Positions 17,974 to 26,554 of a DNA stretch of 64,000 nt are shown here, piece after piece. The notes below the pieces were generated by a model, which did not search any database, was not told where the DNA came from, and worked only from the letters and a program-made list of their open reading frames with translations. The DNA is from Gordonia oryzae (lineage in GTDB: Bacteria > Actinomycetota > Actinomycetes > Mycobacteriales > Mycobacteriaceae): NCBI RefSeq assembly GCF_003797185.1, contig NZ_RKMH01000006.1:222957-286956 (forward strand), in the 5' to 3' direction. The position numbers and the translations under genes were made by a program. Position 1 is the stretch's first letter. The number at the start of each line of letters is the position of its first letter.

Positions 17974-18348
17974 TCACACGTCTGGACGTGGCAGCCGTCC
18001 CGACCAGATCAGTGCCACCGGGATGCCAAGTCCGAACAGGACCAACATCAGCGTCGCGGGAACGGTGGTACCGCCGAGGTAGAGCACCACGTCACCGCCC
18101 GGACCGGTGAACGCCGCGACCAGCAGGACCAGAACCCACGCGGTCAACGGCGCGAATCTCAGCGGCGATTCGGTGGTGCGCGCCGCCAGCCACAGCAGTA
18201 TCGCGTTGACCAGGCCCGCGACGATGGCGACGGCCGGAACGGGCTGCCCCCACACCCGCAGGTAGCAGAACGCGACCGATCCCAGTCCAACCACGACACC
18301 GTCGACGACCAGCATCGCGAGGAGGAAGCGGTCGAGCGCGCGGGTCAC
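17974..18348 (-). CDS. Small integral membrane protein (Rv1171-like)
   Basis: 124 residues forming four predicted membrane helices (approximately 8-28, 38-56, 68-83 and 92-112). It matches by position the conserved membrane protein that follows mshB in mycobacteria. No catalytic motif is visible. Its start overlaps the mshB stop by four bases (GTGA), suggesting co-expression with mshB. Confidence 0.8.
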   Translation of the reverse strand: MTRALDRFLLAMLVVDGVVVGLGSVAFCYLRVWGQPVPAVAIVAGLVNAILLWLAARTTESPLRFAPLTAWVLVLLVAAFTGPGGDVVLYLGGTTVPATLMLVLFGLGIPVALIWSGRLPRPDV

Positions 18349-19277
18349 GGTCGCGCCTGTGCGGGACGGCGTTGCGGGGTGAACAGATCGCTGTTGCGAG
18401 CGGTGGGCTCGTTCGGTGCGGGGTTCGAGGACCCCTCTGCTGCCTGGCTGCGCAAGATGAAGTGCTCGACGTCGAAGATCGGCGCGAGGATGTTGTTGGA
18501 CAAGGCGTATTCGGTCCGCGAGGGCGCCACGGTCACCTGCGTCGCGTGTACAGCCAGGGCGTCGACCTTGCGCTGGTACACCCCACCGATGTCGATGGCG
18601 GTGGTGATCCGGTTGTCGGGATAGCTGGGCAGTTCGGCGTCATGCGGCATCCGCCAGCCGTCGGGGACGCGGTCGGCCGCCGCGGCAAGACCGGCGCGCA
18701 GTGCGCTCGCCTCGGTGACCGACTCGTACACCAGGTAGTCGGTTCCGGTCCGCCCCGAGGCGATCGGTACCGCGGCCACCGATGCCTCGTGCACCGTCAT
18801 GTGGTCGGGGTGTCCGTAGGTCCCCGCGGCGTCATAGGTGACGACCACCTGCGGATCGAACTCGGCGATCTCGTCGGCCAGCGCCGCGACGACCGTGTCG
18901 AACGGTCCCTGCGCCAGCGCGCGCGGGTGCTCCGCCGACGGTGTCCCGGCCATCCCGGAGTCGCGCCAGCGTCCGGCGCCGCCGAGGAATCGCGGGGTCA
19001 GCGGCGGGCGACCGGGCGGGGTGAGCGCCTCGAGCGCCCTGGTCAATTCGAGGATGCGGTAGCCGCCGAGCTGATCGGCACCGCCGTCGGCGACCAGTCG
19101 AGCCCAACGGTCGCCGATCACCTCGCCCTCTTCACCCAGGGTGAAGGTGACCACCCGCACGTCGACCCCCTCGTCGAGATATCGGGCGATGGTGCCACCG
19201 GTCATGATGGTCTCGTCGTCGGGGTGGGCGTGCAGTAGCAGCAGTCGGCGGCCTGCCGACTCGGACGGTTCGGTCAT
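18345..19277 (-). CDS. mshB: Mycothiol biosynthesis deacetylase MshB
   Basis: 310 residues, LmbE/PIG-L family zinc deacetylase. It removes acetate from GlcNAc-inositol in mycothiol synthesis. The zinc motif AHPDDE (17-22), GEEGEVIGDRW, VVVTYDAAGTYGHPDHMTVHE with the third zinc histidine, and the AVHATQVTV segment near the C-terminus identify it. The length is normal. The last ~30 residues are variable. Its ATG overlaps the stop of the upstream lipoprotein gene by four bases. Confidence 0.95.
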   Translation of the reverse strand: MTEPSESAGRRLLLLHAHPDDETIMTGGTIARYLDEGVDVRVVTFTLGEEGEVIGDRWARLVADGGADQLGGYRILELTRALEALTPPGRPPLTPRFLGGAGRWRDSGMAGTPSAEHPRALAQGPFDTVVAALADEIAEFDPQVVVTYDAAGTYGHPDHMTVHEASVAAVPIASGRTGTDYLVYESVTEASALRAGLAAAADRVPDGWRMPHDAELPSYPDNRITTAIDIGGVYQRKVDALAVHATQVTVAPSRTEYALSNNILAPIFDVEHFILRSQAAEGSSNPAPNEPTARNSDLFTPQRRPAQARP

Positions 19278-21229
19278 GTGATGTCCCAGGTGGCGGCGGT
19301 GCCGTAAATGGAGGTCTGAATCGGCCCGGACAGCGGCACACCGGTCACCGCCGGCGTCACCCCCACGAGCATGCTGTCCTGATAGAGCGGCAGGTAGATC
19401 GCCTGATCTGCCAGCAATGGTTCGGCCTCGGCGAGCATCGGCGTCGGGTCGTCGGCCGAGAGTGCATCGCGGGCAAGGGAGATCAGCGCGGGATCACACA
19501 CCCCGGAGATGTTGCTGGCGTACACGGTGGTCGCACCCGACGCGTCCTGGCTGGGTGCGACGCTGGTGGGCGTCGGGGGTGTCGACAGCGACGGCGCGGT
19601 CCCGGGCTTGGGCTGATCGCAGTCGACCTGCGAGGCCAGCGCCGCCGCCGGGGGCACGCCGAGCCCCGTCCATCCGACGACCAGATCGACGCGGGAATCG
19701 GTCAGCGCAACGCCGTAGAGGTCACTGTTGGGCAGAGACACCACCCCGGCTCGGACACCGGCGGACCGCAGTTGATCGACGATGTTCGCCGCGGCCGACG
19801 TCGCCCGGGGGTCACCGCTGATCGCCCCGACCCGAACCGTCAGATCCTGGCCATCCTTCTCGAACGGGATGACACCGTCGGGCACCGGGGCGACACTGGG
19901 CTCCGCCGCTGTCGGGGTACTACTCGGTGCCGACGAGCTCCGCGGACTCACCGAACTCGACGGACCCGCCGAACTCGTTGGACCGACGGAAGTCGTTGGA
20001 CCGGCGGAAGTCGATGGGCTCGGAGCGCCGGATGTCGGGGATTCCGGGGCGGGTGGCGTGCGCTTGTATCCCGCGGCGGCGAGCAGATCGTCGATCGCCT
20101 GCGGAGCCGGGCGTGGACGGTTCACCGGGAAGTATCCCGGGTCCGACGGTGCGTACACGGTGTTGGCGTACTGCTGCACCACCCATTCTCCGGCGCCGGC
20201 AAGCGTGGCGAGGTTGGTGTCGATCATGCCGAGGATCGCGCGCCGGACCTCCACCCGATTCATTACCGGGGTTCGTGCGTTGACACTGACCGTGAGGGCC
20301 CGCGAAGTCGGCCCGCGCTGATCGGTCACCCCAGGTACCGCGGTGAGCTCGGCCGCGGTCGCCGGGCCCGCGCCGACGGTCGCCAGCGCCGAGCCACCCG
20401 AGCGGATCGAGTCGATCATCTGCGAGTCGGTACCGGCTCGGCGCAACACCACCTGATCGAGTTTCGATGGCGTCATCCAGTAGCGGTCGTTGCGGATCAA
20501 CCGCACCTCATCACGGGTGGGGTCGAGGGAAAAGATCTGAAAAGGACCGGCCGACACCGGCTTTCCCGAGTCCATACCGGTCTGGAAGCCGGCCGGGGTG
20601 CCACGAAGCACATGGCTGGGCAGCAGATTGGTGAATAGTTCCCGCCACCGCGGATAGGGCCGGGCGAACCGGACCTCGACGACCTTGCTCCCCGCACTGG
20701 AGGTAACCGAGTCGATCAACCGATAGCCGGCCGGCGCCACCACATTCGGCTGTCGCGACATCTGCTGCCACAGGTAGTTGAAATCGTCTCCGGTCACGGG
20801 CAGACCGTCGGACCACTGCGCATTGGTGTGGATGCGGTAGGTGACTGTGAACGGCTGGGTGGAGGTGACCTCCGCCGAGGTCACCAGAGCGTCGTTGCGT
20901 CGCCACACGACACCGTCGGGCGTCTGCATCGGAAGGAACGCACTGGGCAGAGTCATCGCGGCGATGGCCGTGGTGACCGGATTCTGATCGGCGCCAAGAT
21001 GCGGATTGAAGCCCGTGCCGATCGAATCGGTGGCGATGTAGATGGTCTTGCCGTCGGGATACTCGGTCGGCGTCTGAGGGCTCGCGGTGTCCCGCACGGG
21101 CGGCGGCGGGTTGGCGGTACACGCCGCGGAGCCGAGCACCGCCGCCAGGACCGTGAGGACGAGCAGGAGTGATCGCCCGGCCGAATGCGTCGCGCGACGC
21201 CGCCTCGACCGCTCACATCCCACGTCCAT
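19274..21229 (-). CDS. lpqW: LpqW-like lipoprotein, family 5 substrate-binding protein
   Basis: 651 residues from the ATG at 21229; upstream codons lack similarity. A twin-arginine/basic start and hydrophobic segment end in a lipobox-like GSAAC (C37), so it should be a lipoprotein. The SBP_bac_5 fold is indicated by GTGFNPHLGADQNPV, VTYRIHTNAQWSDGLPVTGDDF and LIRNDRYW. In mycobacteria LpqW regulates PIM/LAM synthesis rather than peptide uptake; position between mshB and typA supports that. A Ser/Thr/Pro-rich insert of ~40 residues at the middle (SPSTSAGPTTSVGPTSSAGP onwards) is unusual. Confidence 0.85.
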   Translation of the reverse strand: MDVGCERSRRRRATHSAGRSLLLVLTVLAAVLGSAACTANPPPPVRDTASPQTPTEYPDGKTIYIATDSIGTGFNPHLGADQNPVTTAIAAMTLPSAFLPMQTPDGVVWRRNDALVTSAEVTSTQPFTVTYRIHTNAQWSDGLPVTGDDFNYLWQQMSRQPNVVAPAGYRLIDSVTSSAGSKVVEVRFARPYPRWRELFTNLLPSHVLRGTPAGFQTGMDSGKPVSAGPFQIFSLDPTRDEVRLIRNDRYWMTPSKLDQVVLRRAGTDSQMIDSIRSGGSALATVGAGPATAAELTAVPGVTDQRGPTSRALTVSVNARTPVMNRVEVRRAILGMIDTNLATLAGAGEWVVQQYANTVYAPSDPGYFPVNRPRPAPQAIDDLLAAAGYKRTPPAPESPTSGAPSPSTSAGPTTSVGPTSSAGPSSSVSPRSSSAPSSTPTAAEPSVAPVPDGVIPFEKDGQDLTVRVGAISGDPRATSAAANIVDQLRSAGVRAGVVSLPNSDLYGVALTDSRVDLVVGWTGLGVPPAAALASQVDCDQPKPGTAPSLSTPPTPTSVAPSQDASGATTVYASNISGVCDPALISLARDALSADDPTPMLAEAEPLLADQAIYLPLYQDSMLVGVTPAVTGVPLSGPIQTSIYGTAATWDIT

Positions 21230-21284
21230 CACGAATCCACTCACCCCCAGACCACGACCACGTTCACCCGAGCACGTTCGGGAC

Positions 21285-23210
21285 TCAGCCCGCCGCGGCA
21301 TCCCGCGTCTTGGCGCGCGAACGCTCACGGGCTCGGGTGGTGGCATCCAGATGCACCTTACGCACCCGCACCACCTCGGGAGTCGCCTCGACACACTCAT
21401 CGGCGGCACAGAACTCCATCGCGCCCTCGAGCTCGAGATGCATCGGCTTGGCGAGGGTCTCCATCACATCGGCCGACGACTGCCGCATGTTGGTCAGCTT
21501 CTTCTCACGGGTCACGTTGATGTCGAGGTCCTCCGCGCGCGGGTTGATGCCCACGACGTGGCCCTCGTAGGTGTCGTCGCCGGGATCGACGAAGAACGTC
21601 CCGCGGTCGGCGAGCTGGATCATCGCGAACGGCGTGACGGTACCCGCACGGTCACTGACCAGCGACCCGGTGTGCCGGGCGCGGATCTCGCCGGCCCATG
21701 CGGCATACCCGTCGAAGACCGCATTGGCGATACCGGTACCACGGGTCTCGGTGAGGAAGTCGGTGCGGAAGCCGATCAGGCCGCGGGAGGGCACGGTGAA
21801 CTCCATACGCACCCAGCCAGAGCCGTGGTTGTTCATCTGGTCCATCCGCCCCTTACGGGCCGCGAGCAACTGGGTCACCGCGCCGAGGTACTCCTCGGGT
21901 ACGTCGATGGTGAGGTGTTCGAACGGCTCGTGCACCTTGCCGTCGACCCGACGGGTCACCACCTGCGGCTTGCCGACGGTCAACTCGAAGCCCTCGCGGC
22001 GCATTTGTTCGACCAGGATGGCCAGCGCGAGCTCACCACGGCCCTGCACCTCCCAGGCGTCGGGCCGGTTGATGTCGACAACGCGCAGCGAGACGTTGCC
22101 GATGAGCTCGGTGTCGAGACGATCCTTGACCATGCGCGCGGTCAGCTTGTGGCCCTTGACCCGACCGGCCAGCGGCGAGGTGTTGGTGCCGATGATGACC
22201 GAGATCGCCGGCTCGTCGACGGTGATGCGCGGCAACGGGACCGGATTCTCGGCGTCGGCGAGGGTGTCGCCGATCATGATCTCCGGGATGCCCGCGATCG
22301 CAACGATGTCACCGGCGACGGCGGATTCGGCCGGACTGCGCTCGACGCCGACGGTGGCCAGCAGTTCGGTGATCTTCGCGCGTTCGATGACCGGCTCGAG
22401 CGTCCCGTCCTCCTTGGTGACCGCACGGCACCAGGAGACGGTCTGCCCCTTCTTCAGGGTGCCGTTGTGGATACGCACGAGTCCGAGGCGACCCAGGAAC
22501 GGCGACGCGTCGAGGTTGGTCACATGGGCCTGCAGCGGCGCCTCGGGATCGCCCTTGGGGGCGGGCACGTGCTCGAGCAGGACATCGAAGAAGGGATCGA
22601 GGTTCTCCCCGTCGGGCACCTCACCGTTGGCTGGCTGCTCGGTCGAGGCGATACCGGCACGGCCCGAGGCGTAGAGGACGGGCAGGTCGAGCACCTGTTC
22701 GGCCGCCGACGCGGCTTCCTCGTCGAGGTCGGAAGCCAGATCCAGCAGCAGATCGTGGGTTTCTTCGACGACCTCGGCGATACGGGCATCGGGACGGTCG
22801 GTCTTGTTGACCACGAGTATCACCGGCAACGACGCGCTGAGCGCCTTGCGTAGCACGAACCGCGTCTGCGGCAGCGGGCCCTCGGAAGCGTCGACCAGCA
22901 GCACGACGCCGTCGACCATCGACAGACCACGCTCGACCTCACCGCCGAAATCGGCGTGGCCCGGGGTGTCGATGACGTTGATGACGACCTCGGTGCCGTC
23001 GGGCTGACGACGGTGGACCGCGGTGTTCTTGGCGAGGATGGTGATGCCCTTCTCTCGCTCCAGGTCACCGGAATCCATCACACGGTCGACGAGCTCGGCG
23101 CGCTCGCCGAACACCCCGGACTGTCGGAGCATCGCATCGACCAACGTGGTCTTGCCGTGGTCGACGTGCGCGACGATCGCGACGTTGCGGAAGTTGGGAG
23201 CAGGGCTCAC
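21285..23210 (-). CDS. typA: Translational GTPase TypA/BipA
   Basis: 641 residues starting at GTG. The G motifs are AHVDHGKT (G1, 14-21), a switch I ending [26 protein letters not shown] (G3) and NKTDRPDA (G4). Downstream are the EF-G-like domain V and the BipA-specific C-terminal region ([33 protein letters not shown]). It binds ribosomes and helps 50S assembly and stress growth. The full family length is present. Gene order typA-lpqW matches mycobacteria. Confidence 0.96.
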   Translation of the reverse strand: MSPAPNFRNVAIVAHVDHGKTTLVDAMLRQSGVFGERAELVDRVMDSGDLEREKGITILAKNTAVHRRQPDGTEVVINVIDTPGHADFGGEVERGLSMVDGVVLLVDASEGPLPQTRFVLRKALSASLPVILVVNKTDRPDARIAEVVEETHDLLLDLASDLDEEAASAAEQVLDLPVLYASGRAGIASTEQPANGEVPDGENLDPFFDVLLEHVPAPKGDPEAPLQAHVTNLDASPFLGRLGLVRIHNGTLKKGQTVSWCRAVTKEDGTLEPVIERAKITELLATVGVERSPAESAVAGDIVAIAGIPEIMIGDTLADAENPVPLPRITVDEPAISVIIGTNTSPLAGRVKGHKLTARMVKDRLDTELIGNVSLRVVDINRPDAWEVQGRGELALAILVEQMRREGFELTVGKPQVVTRRVDGKVHEPFEHLTIDVPEEYLGAVTQLLAARKGRMDQMNNHGSGWVRMEFTVPSRGLIGFRTDFLTETRGTGIANAVFDGYAAWAGEIRARHTGSLVSDRAGTVTPFAMIQLADRGTFFVDPGDDTYEGHVVGINPRAEDLDINVTREKKLTNMRQSSADVMETLAKPMHLELEGAMEFCAADECVEATPEVVRVRKVHLDATTRARERSRAKTRDAAAG

Positions 23211-23362
23211 TGAGATCTCTTTCGTGTACGGGGGCGGTCACTCGGCGCACGCGGGACCGGCGCCGGCAGACTGACGACGGCTAACAGCGTATCGGGTCCA
23301 CGGGAGAGACCGCGATCACAGCGGAGTGTCCGTGGGTGAACGGCCGGTGCTAGCGTCACCGC

Positions 23363-23539
23363 ATGGGCACGAAAAACCCGGCAAAGATCGCCGACCTCAA
23401 GCCCAAAAAGAAGTGCTGTCGCTCCAAGACCCGCTGCGTACGCTGTCCGGTCGTCATCGCTCGGATGCGCAAACTCGACGTCGACTCGATGAGCAAGAAG
23501 GAACTCGGCAAGGCACTCAAGAAGGCACGGGCTGCCTGA
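23363..23539 (+). CDS. Small basic cysteine-rich protein (58 aa)
   Basis: A short ATG frame encoding MGTKNPAKIADLKPKKKCCR, then SKTRCVRCPVVIARMRKLD and a Lys-rich tail. The CCxSKxRCxRCP pattern looks like a small metal-binding or nucleic-acid-binding knuckle, and the composition (about a third Lys/Arg) fits. I recall similar short hypothetical proteins in related actinobacteria but cannot name a family. It is divergent from typA and is followed directly by a 21-bp repeat array. Confidence 0.65.
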   Translation: MGTKNPAKIADLKPKKKCCRSKTRCVRCPVVIARMRKLDVDSMSKKELGKALKKARAA

Positions 23540-23550
23540 CGGTATCCCGC

Positions 23551-23676
23551 GCCGACAGCACCCCCTCTACCGCGACAGCGCCCGGTCTATTTGCCGACAG
23601 CGCCCGTCCCGACGCCGACAGCGCCCGGTTTATCGCCGACAGCGCCCGTCCCGACACCGACAGCGCTGTGAGCACC
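23551..23676. repeat. 21-bp tandem repeat array, left side of TetR/acyltransferase island
   Basis: Six 21-bp units with the core GCCGACAGCGCCCG; alternate units differ in the last seven bases. It lies between the small basic protein gene and the stop of the TetR gene. A matching array in inverted orientation lies at 25025-25108. Confidence 0.9.
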
Positions 23677-23684
23677 CAGCGCGC

Positions 23685-24266
23685 CTACCCAACGGCGTCG
23701 ACCGCGTCGATCACTAGCGCCTCAACGTCGATCTCGATCAACGCTGCCATCGGTTCAAGAGCACGGTTGGCCACCAGCACGGCCAACCCGTGAATGGACA
23801 TCCAGAAACGAACGGTGGCGGTCCACGAATACTGATCACCGACGAATTCCGCAACGACTGAGTGCAATTCGGCGATCATGGGTAGCGATAGCGATCGCAG
23901 GTCGGCCCCGGACCCGACGAGAATGTCGTGGCGGAACATAAGCTCAAACATCGCGCGCCGGCGTTGGGCAAAGCCGATGTACGCGCTCGCCGCGGAGACG
24001 AGTCGATCCCGCGGAGGTGTTGAGCGGTCTCGCAGTACCGGTGCGATCTCCGTACCAAGATCGTCGAGTCCGCTACGAGCGACGGCGGCCACGAGTTGCG
24101 CATGCGTCGGGAAGTACCGGCGTGGGGCACCGTGTGACACACCCGCGCTCCTTGCTATCGCCCGCACCCCCAGTGCTGTGAGCCCATCACTCTCGAGCAA
24201 CTCCACTCCTGCGGCCACAAGACGAGAACGTGTCGTGTCGGCAGGCCTCCCTTTGGCGTTGGTCAT
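23685..24266 (-). CDS. TetR-family transcriptional regulator
   Basis: 193 residues from the ATG at 24266. The N-terminal HTH is complete (SRLVAAGVELLESDGLTALG, then VRAIARSAGVSHGAPRRYFP) and a C-terminal TetR ligand-binding domain follows. A longer frame reaches 24299 but would put the start inside a 15-bp palindrome, so the shorter start is preferred; the mRNA may then be nearly leaderless. It is divergent from the acyltransferase gene with two operator-like palindromes in between, so it should regulate itself and that gene. Its ligand is unknown, possibly an acyl-CoA. Confidence 0.88.
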   Translation of the reverse strand: MTNAKGRPADTTRSRLVAAGVELLESDGLTALGVRAIARSAGVSHGAPRRYFPTHAQLVAAVARSGLDDLGTEIAPVLRDRSTPPRDRLVSAASAYIGFAQRRRAMFELMFRHDILVGSGADLRSLSLPMIAELHSVVAEFVGDQYSWTATVRFWMSIHGLAVLVANRALEPMAALIEIDVEALVIDAVDAVG

Positions 24267-24306
24267 GTAGACATTGTCTACCATGTGTCGAGTAGACAAT
24301 GTCTAC
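24267..24306. promoter_or_regulatory. Paired TetR operators
   Basis: Two 15-bp palindromes, GTAGACATTGTCTAC (24267-24281) and GTAGACAATGTCTAC (24292-24306), differ only in the central base and are 25 bp apart centre to centre. They directly abut the TetR start codon and lie 44 bases before the acyltransferase start. Such paired operators in a divergent promoter are typical binding sites for the adjacent TetR protein. Confidence 0.85.
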
Positions 24307-24350
24307 GCGCTTTCCAACAAGCCTCCCATCGACGAACACAGGGGACACGC

Positions 24351-25025
24351 ATGTGGTATTGGCTGTTCAAGTACGTCCTGATCGGTCCGGCATTGTTGGT
24401 GACGTGCCGCCCTCGGATCGTCGGCCGCGATCTCCTACCGGCGACTGGTCCGGTCATCGTCGCGGCCACCCATAGCGCTTTTATCGACTCGCTCCTTCTG
24501 TGTCTGGTTCTTCCACGCCGGTTGACCTTCGTCGCGAAGAGCGACTACTTCGACCGACCGGGCTTGCGCGGGCGGATGCAGCGGTGGTTTTTTCTCGCGG
24601 CCGGTCAGATTCCCATCGATCGATCCGGTGGCGACCGTGCCGCGACCTCATTGACAACGGCGACCACCTTGGTGTCGGGAGGTGGCGCGTGGGCCATTCA
24701 TCCCGAAGGGACTCGTAGTTGCGACGGCCGCGTGCACCGCGGCCATACCGGCGTGATGCGGGTTGCCCGGGCAACCGGCGCGCCGGTGATCCCTATTGCC
24801 TTGCGCGGCACCGAAGGTGTGAACCCCCCGGATCGTCTGATGTGGCGCCCGCATCGAGTCGACATCGTCATCGGATTCCCAGTTCCCGTCGACCAGACAA
24901 TGGCAGACGACGACCTACGGAGCGCCACCGACCGCCTGATGATCGAACTCTCTGCAATGGCGGGGCGGCCCTACCAGGATTCCTACGCCGAACGCCGTCC
25001 GCAGGCACCGACGGCAACACCATGA
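24351..25025 (+). CDS. PlsC-type 1-acyl-glycerol-3-phosphate acyltransferase
   Basis: 224 residues from the ATG at 24351, preceded by AGGGGA. The acyltransferase motifs are HSAFID (H41, D46), FLAAGQIPIDRSGG, and HPEGTR (118-122, motif III), followed by VIPIALRG. It is predicted to be a membrane-associated enzyme acylating a lysophospholipid or related acceptor. The upstream frame from 24285 lacks similarity and overlaps the second operator. It is likely controlled by the divergent TetR regulator. It ends inside the first unit of an inverted 21-bp repeat array. Confidence 0.88.
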   Translation: MWYWLFKYVLIGPALLVTCRPRIVGRDLLPATGPVIVAATHSAFIDSLLLCLVLPRRLTFVAKSDYFDRPGLRGRMQRWFFLAAGQIPIDRSGGDRAATSLTTATTLVSGGGAWAIHPEGTRSCDGRVHRGHTGVMRVARATGAPVIPIALRGTEGVNPPDRLMWRPHRVDIVIGFPVPVDQTMADDDLRSATDRLMIELSAMAGRPYQDSYAERRPQAPTATP

Positions 25026-25108
25026 GCGCTGTCGGCGAAATGGCGGGCGCTGTCGGCGAAATGGCGGGCGCCGTCGGCGGGCTGGCGAGCGCTGTGGCGT
25101 GGATCAAG
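25025..25108. repeat. 21-bp tandem repeat array, right side, inverted relative to 23551-23676
   Basis: Four 21-bp units of type GGCGCTGTCGGCGAAATGGCG. The reverse complement contains GCCGACAGCGCC, the same 12-base core as the array on the other side of the TetR/acyltransferase pair. The last unit overlaps the 3' end of mutT2. Confidence 0.88.
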
Positions 25109-25514
25109 CGGGGCGTAGCCGCGCCACCAGTTCCGGAACCCACACGGCGTCTGCGGGGACCAGGTAGCCCTGCTCACACATCGTCGACAGTTCCTCCGCA
25201 CCGACCCACCGCACCGCCTGATGTTCACGGGCGGCGGGTTCGCCGGCAATCACATGCGCCCAACGGGCGATCAGCACCAACTCGTCGGAGAGCGCCACCC
25301 GTTCGCGTAGCTCACACTCGACGCCGACGTCGATACCCAGCTCCTCCGCCACTTCACGACGCAGGGCTTCCTCGTCGGTCTCACCCACCTCGGCCTTTCC
25401 GCCGGGCAGTTCCCAGAGACCGGCCAATTCGGCCGGTCGCGCCCGTCGGGCGAGCAATATCCGCGTGCCCGAAGAGTCGAGGATGGCTCCGGCCACCACA
25501 TGCCGACGGCTCAT
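25104..25514 (-). CDS. mutT2: Nudix hydrolase MutT2
   Basis: 136 residues with a complete Nudix box at about 38-60 (GGKAEVGETDEEALRREVAE then ELGI, fitting GX5EX7REUXEEXGU). The GLWELPGGK and the end RWVGAEEL are typical of MutT2-type enzymes that hydrolyse 8-oxo-dGTP and dCTP analogues. It starts four bases inside the ABC ATPase gene's stop (ATGA overlap), so it may be expressed with the importer genes. Confidence 0.9.
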   Translation of the reverse strand: MSRRHVVAGAILDSSGTRILLARRARPAELAGLWELPGGKAEVGETDEEALRREVAEELGIDVGVECELRERVALSDELVLIARWAHVIAGEPAAREHQAVRWVGAEELSTMCEQGYLVPADAVWVPELVARLRPA

Positions 25515-26554
25515 CGTCGGATCACCGCGACCCGGTCGGGAATCAACCGCACCACTACGCGGTCACCGACCGCGATCGCTCCGGCGCCGATCGCATCGAT
25601 CTCACCGTGATCGGTGGCCACCCGCAGGCGAGGACCTCCGGGGAGGTCGGCGACAACCATCGCCGTACCGAATGCACCCGAGGACTCATCACCCTCCTGC
25701 ATGGCAGGATCTGTGGCCGGCTCGGCAAGCACCGACTCGGCCCGCAGACCCAACCGTGCGCCCGCATCCGGCACATCGACGGCAAGTGCTCCGAAGACTG
25801 TGACGGCCAGACCTTCTCGCTCCTTGTGCGCGTCAATGATGGTGGTACACCCGAGGAATCGCGCTGTCCACTCATCCCTGGGCGCCGACCACAGAGCGGC
25901 CGGTCGCGCTGTCTGGACGATCTCGCCATCGCGCATCACCGCGACGGAGTCGGCCATCAATGCTGCCTCCGTGTGGTCATGGGTGACGACGATCGTCGGA
26001 GTGCCTGCGGCACGGACGATTTCGGCGATCTCCACGGCCAGGCTGTCACGGAGTCGGCGGTCGAGGGCGGCCAGCGGCTCGTCGAGGAGAAGCAACCGCG
26101 GCCGCGGTGCCAACGCCCGCGCCAGCGCCACCCGCTGCGCCTGACCACCCGAGAGCGACTCGACGCGGCGTTTCTCGACGCCAGGCAGTCGTACGAGTTC
26201 GAGCATCTGGACAACCCGTGCGGCGATGTCGGCTCTCGACCACCCCCGCACGCGGAGTCCATAGCCGATGTTAGCGGCCACCGTGCGTCCCGGAAAGAGC
26301 TGGCCGTCTTGGAAGACGACTCCGAAATCCCGCCGGTGGGTGGCGATCTCGGCAAGATCGGTCCCGTCGAAACGGATCATTCCGGCGGTCGGTCGCTCCA
26401 GTCCGGCGACCGCGCGGATCAACGTCGACTTGCCGCATCCGGACGGCCCGAGCAGTGCGGTGACGAGTGAATCCTGGCCGCCCACAGACCAATCGAGTCC
26501 CTTGACGACCGATTCGGCCCCATACGCGACGCTCAGTTTCTCGATGTGCAGCAT
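25511..26554 (-). CDS. ABC importer ATPase, thiamine/iron type
   Basis: 347 residues. Walker A GPSGCGKST (36-44), signature LSGGQAQRVALARAL, Walker B LLLLDEPLAALD and H-loop VVTHDHTEA are all present, followed by a C-terminal TOBE-like regulatory domain. It is the third gene of a substrate-binding protein, permease, ATPase operon; the permease stop and this ATG overlap as TGATG. A longer frame upstream belongs to the shadow of the permease gene. Confidence 0.9.
   Translation of the reverse strand: MLHIEKLSVAYGAESVVKGLDWSVGGQDSLVTALLGPSGCGKSTLIRAVAGLERPTAGMIRFDGTDLAEIATHRRDFGVVFQDGQLFPGRTVAANIGYGLRVRGWSRADIAARVVQMLELVRLPGVEKRRVESLSGGQAQRVALARALAPRPRLLLLDEPLAALDRRLRDSLAVEIAEIVRAAGTPTIVVTHDHTEAALMADSVAVMRDGEIVQTARPAALWSAPRDEWTARFLGCTTIIDAHKEREGLAVTVFGALAVDVPDAGARLGLRAESVLAEPATDPAMQEGDESSGAFGTAMVVADLPGGPRLRVATDHGEIDAIGAGAIAVGDRVVVRLIPDRVAVIRR

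Noticed and set aside
21087..22853. A 588-codon open frame on the plus strand over typA and the lipoprotein gene
   Set aside because: Antisense to TypA, whose motifs are all intact; no domain in the shadow.
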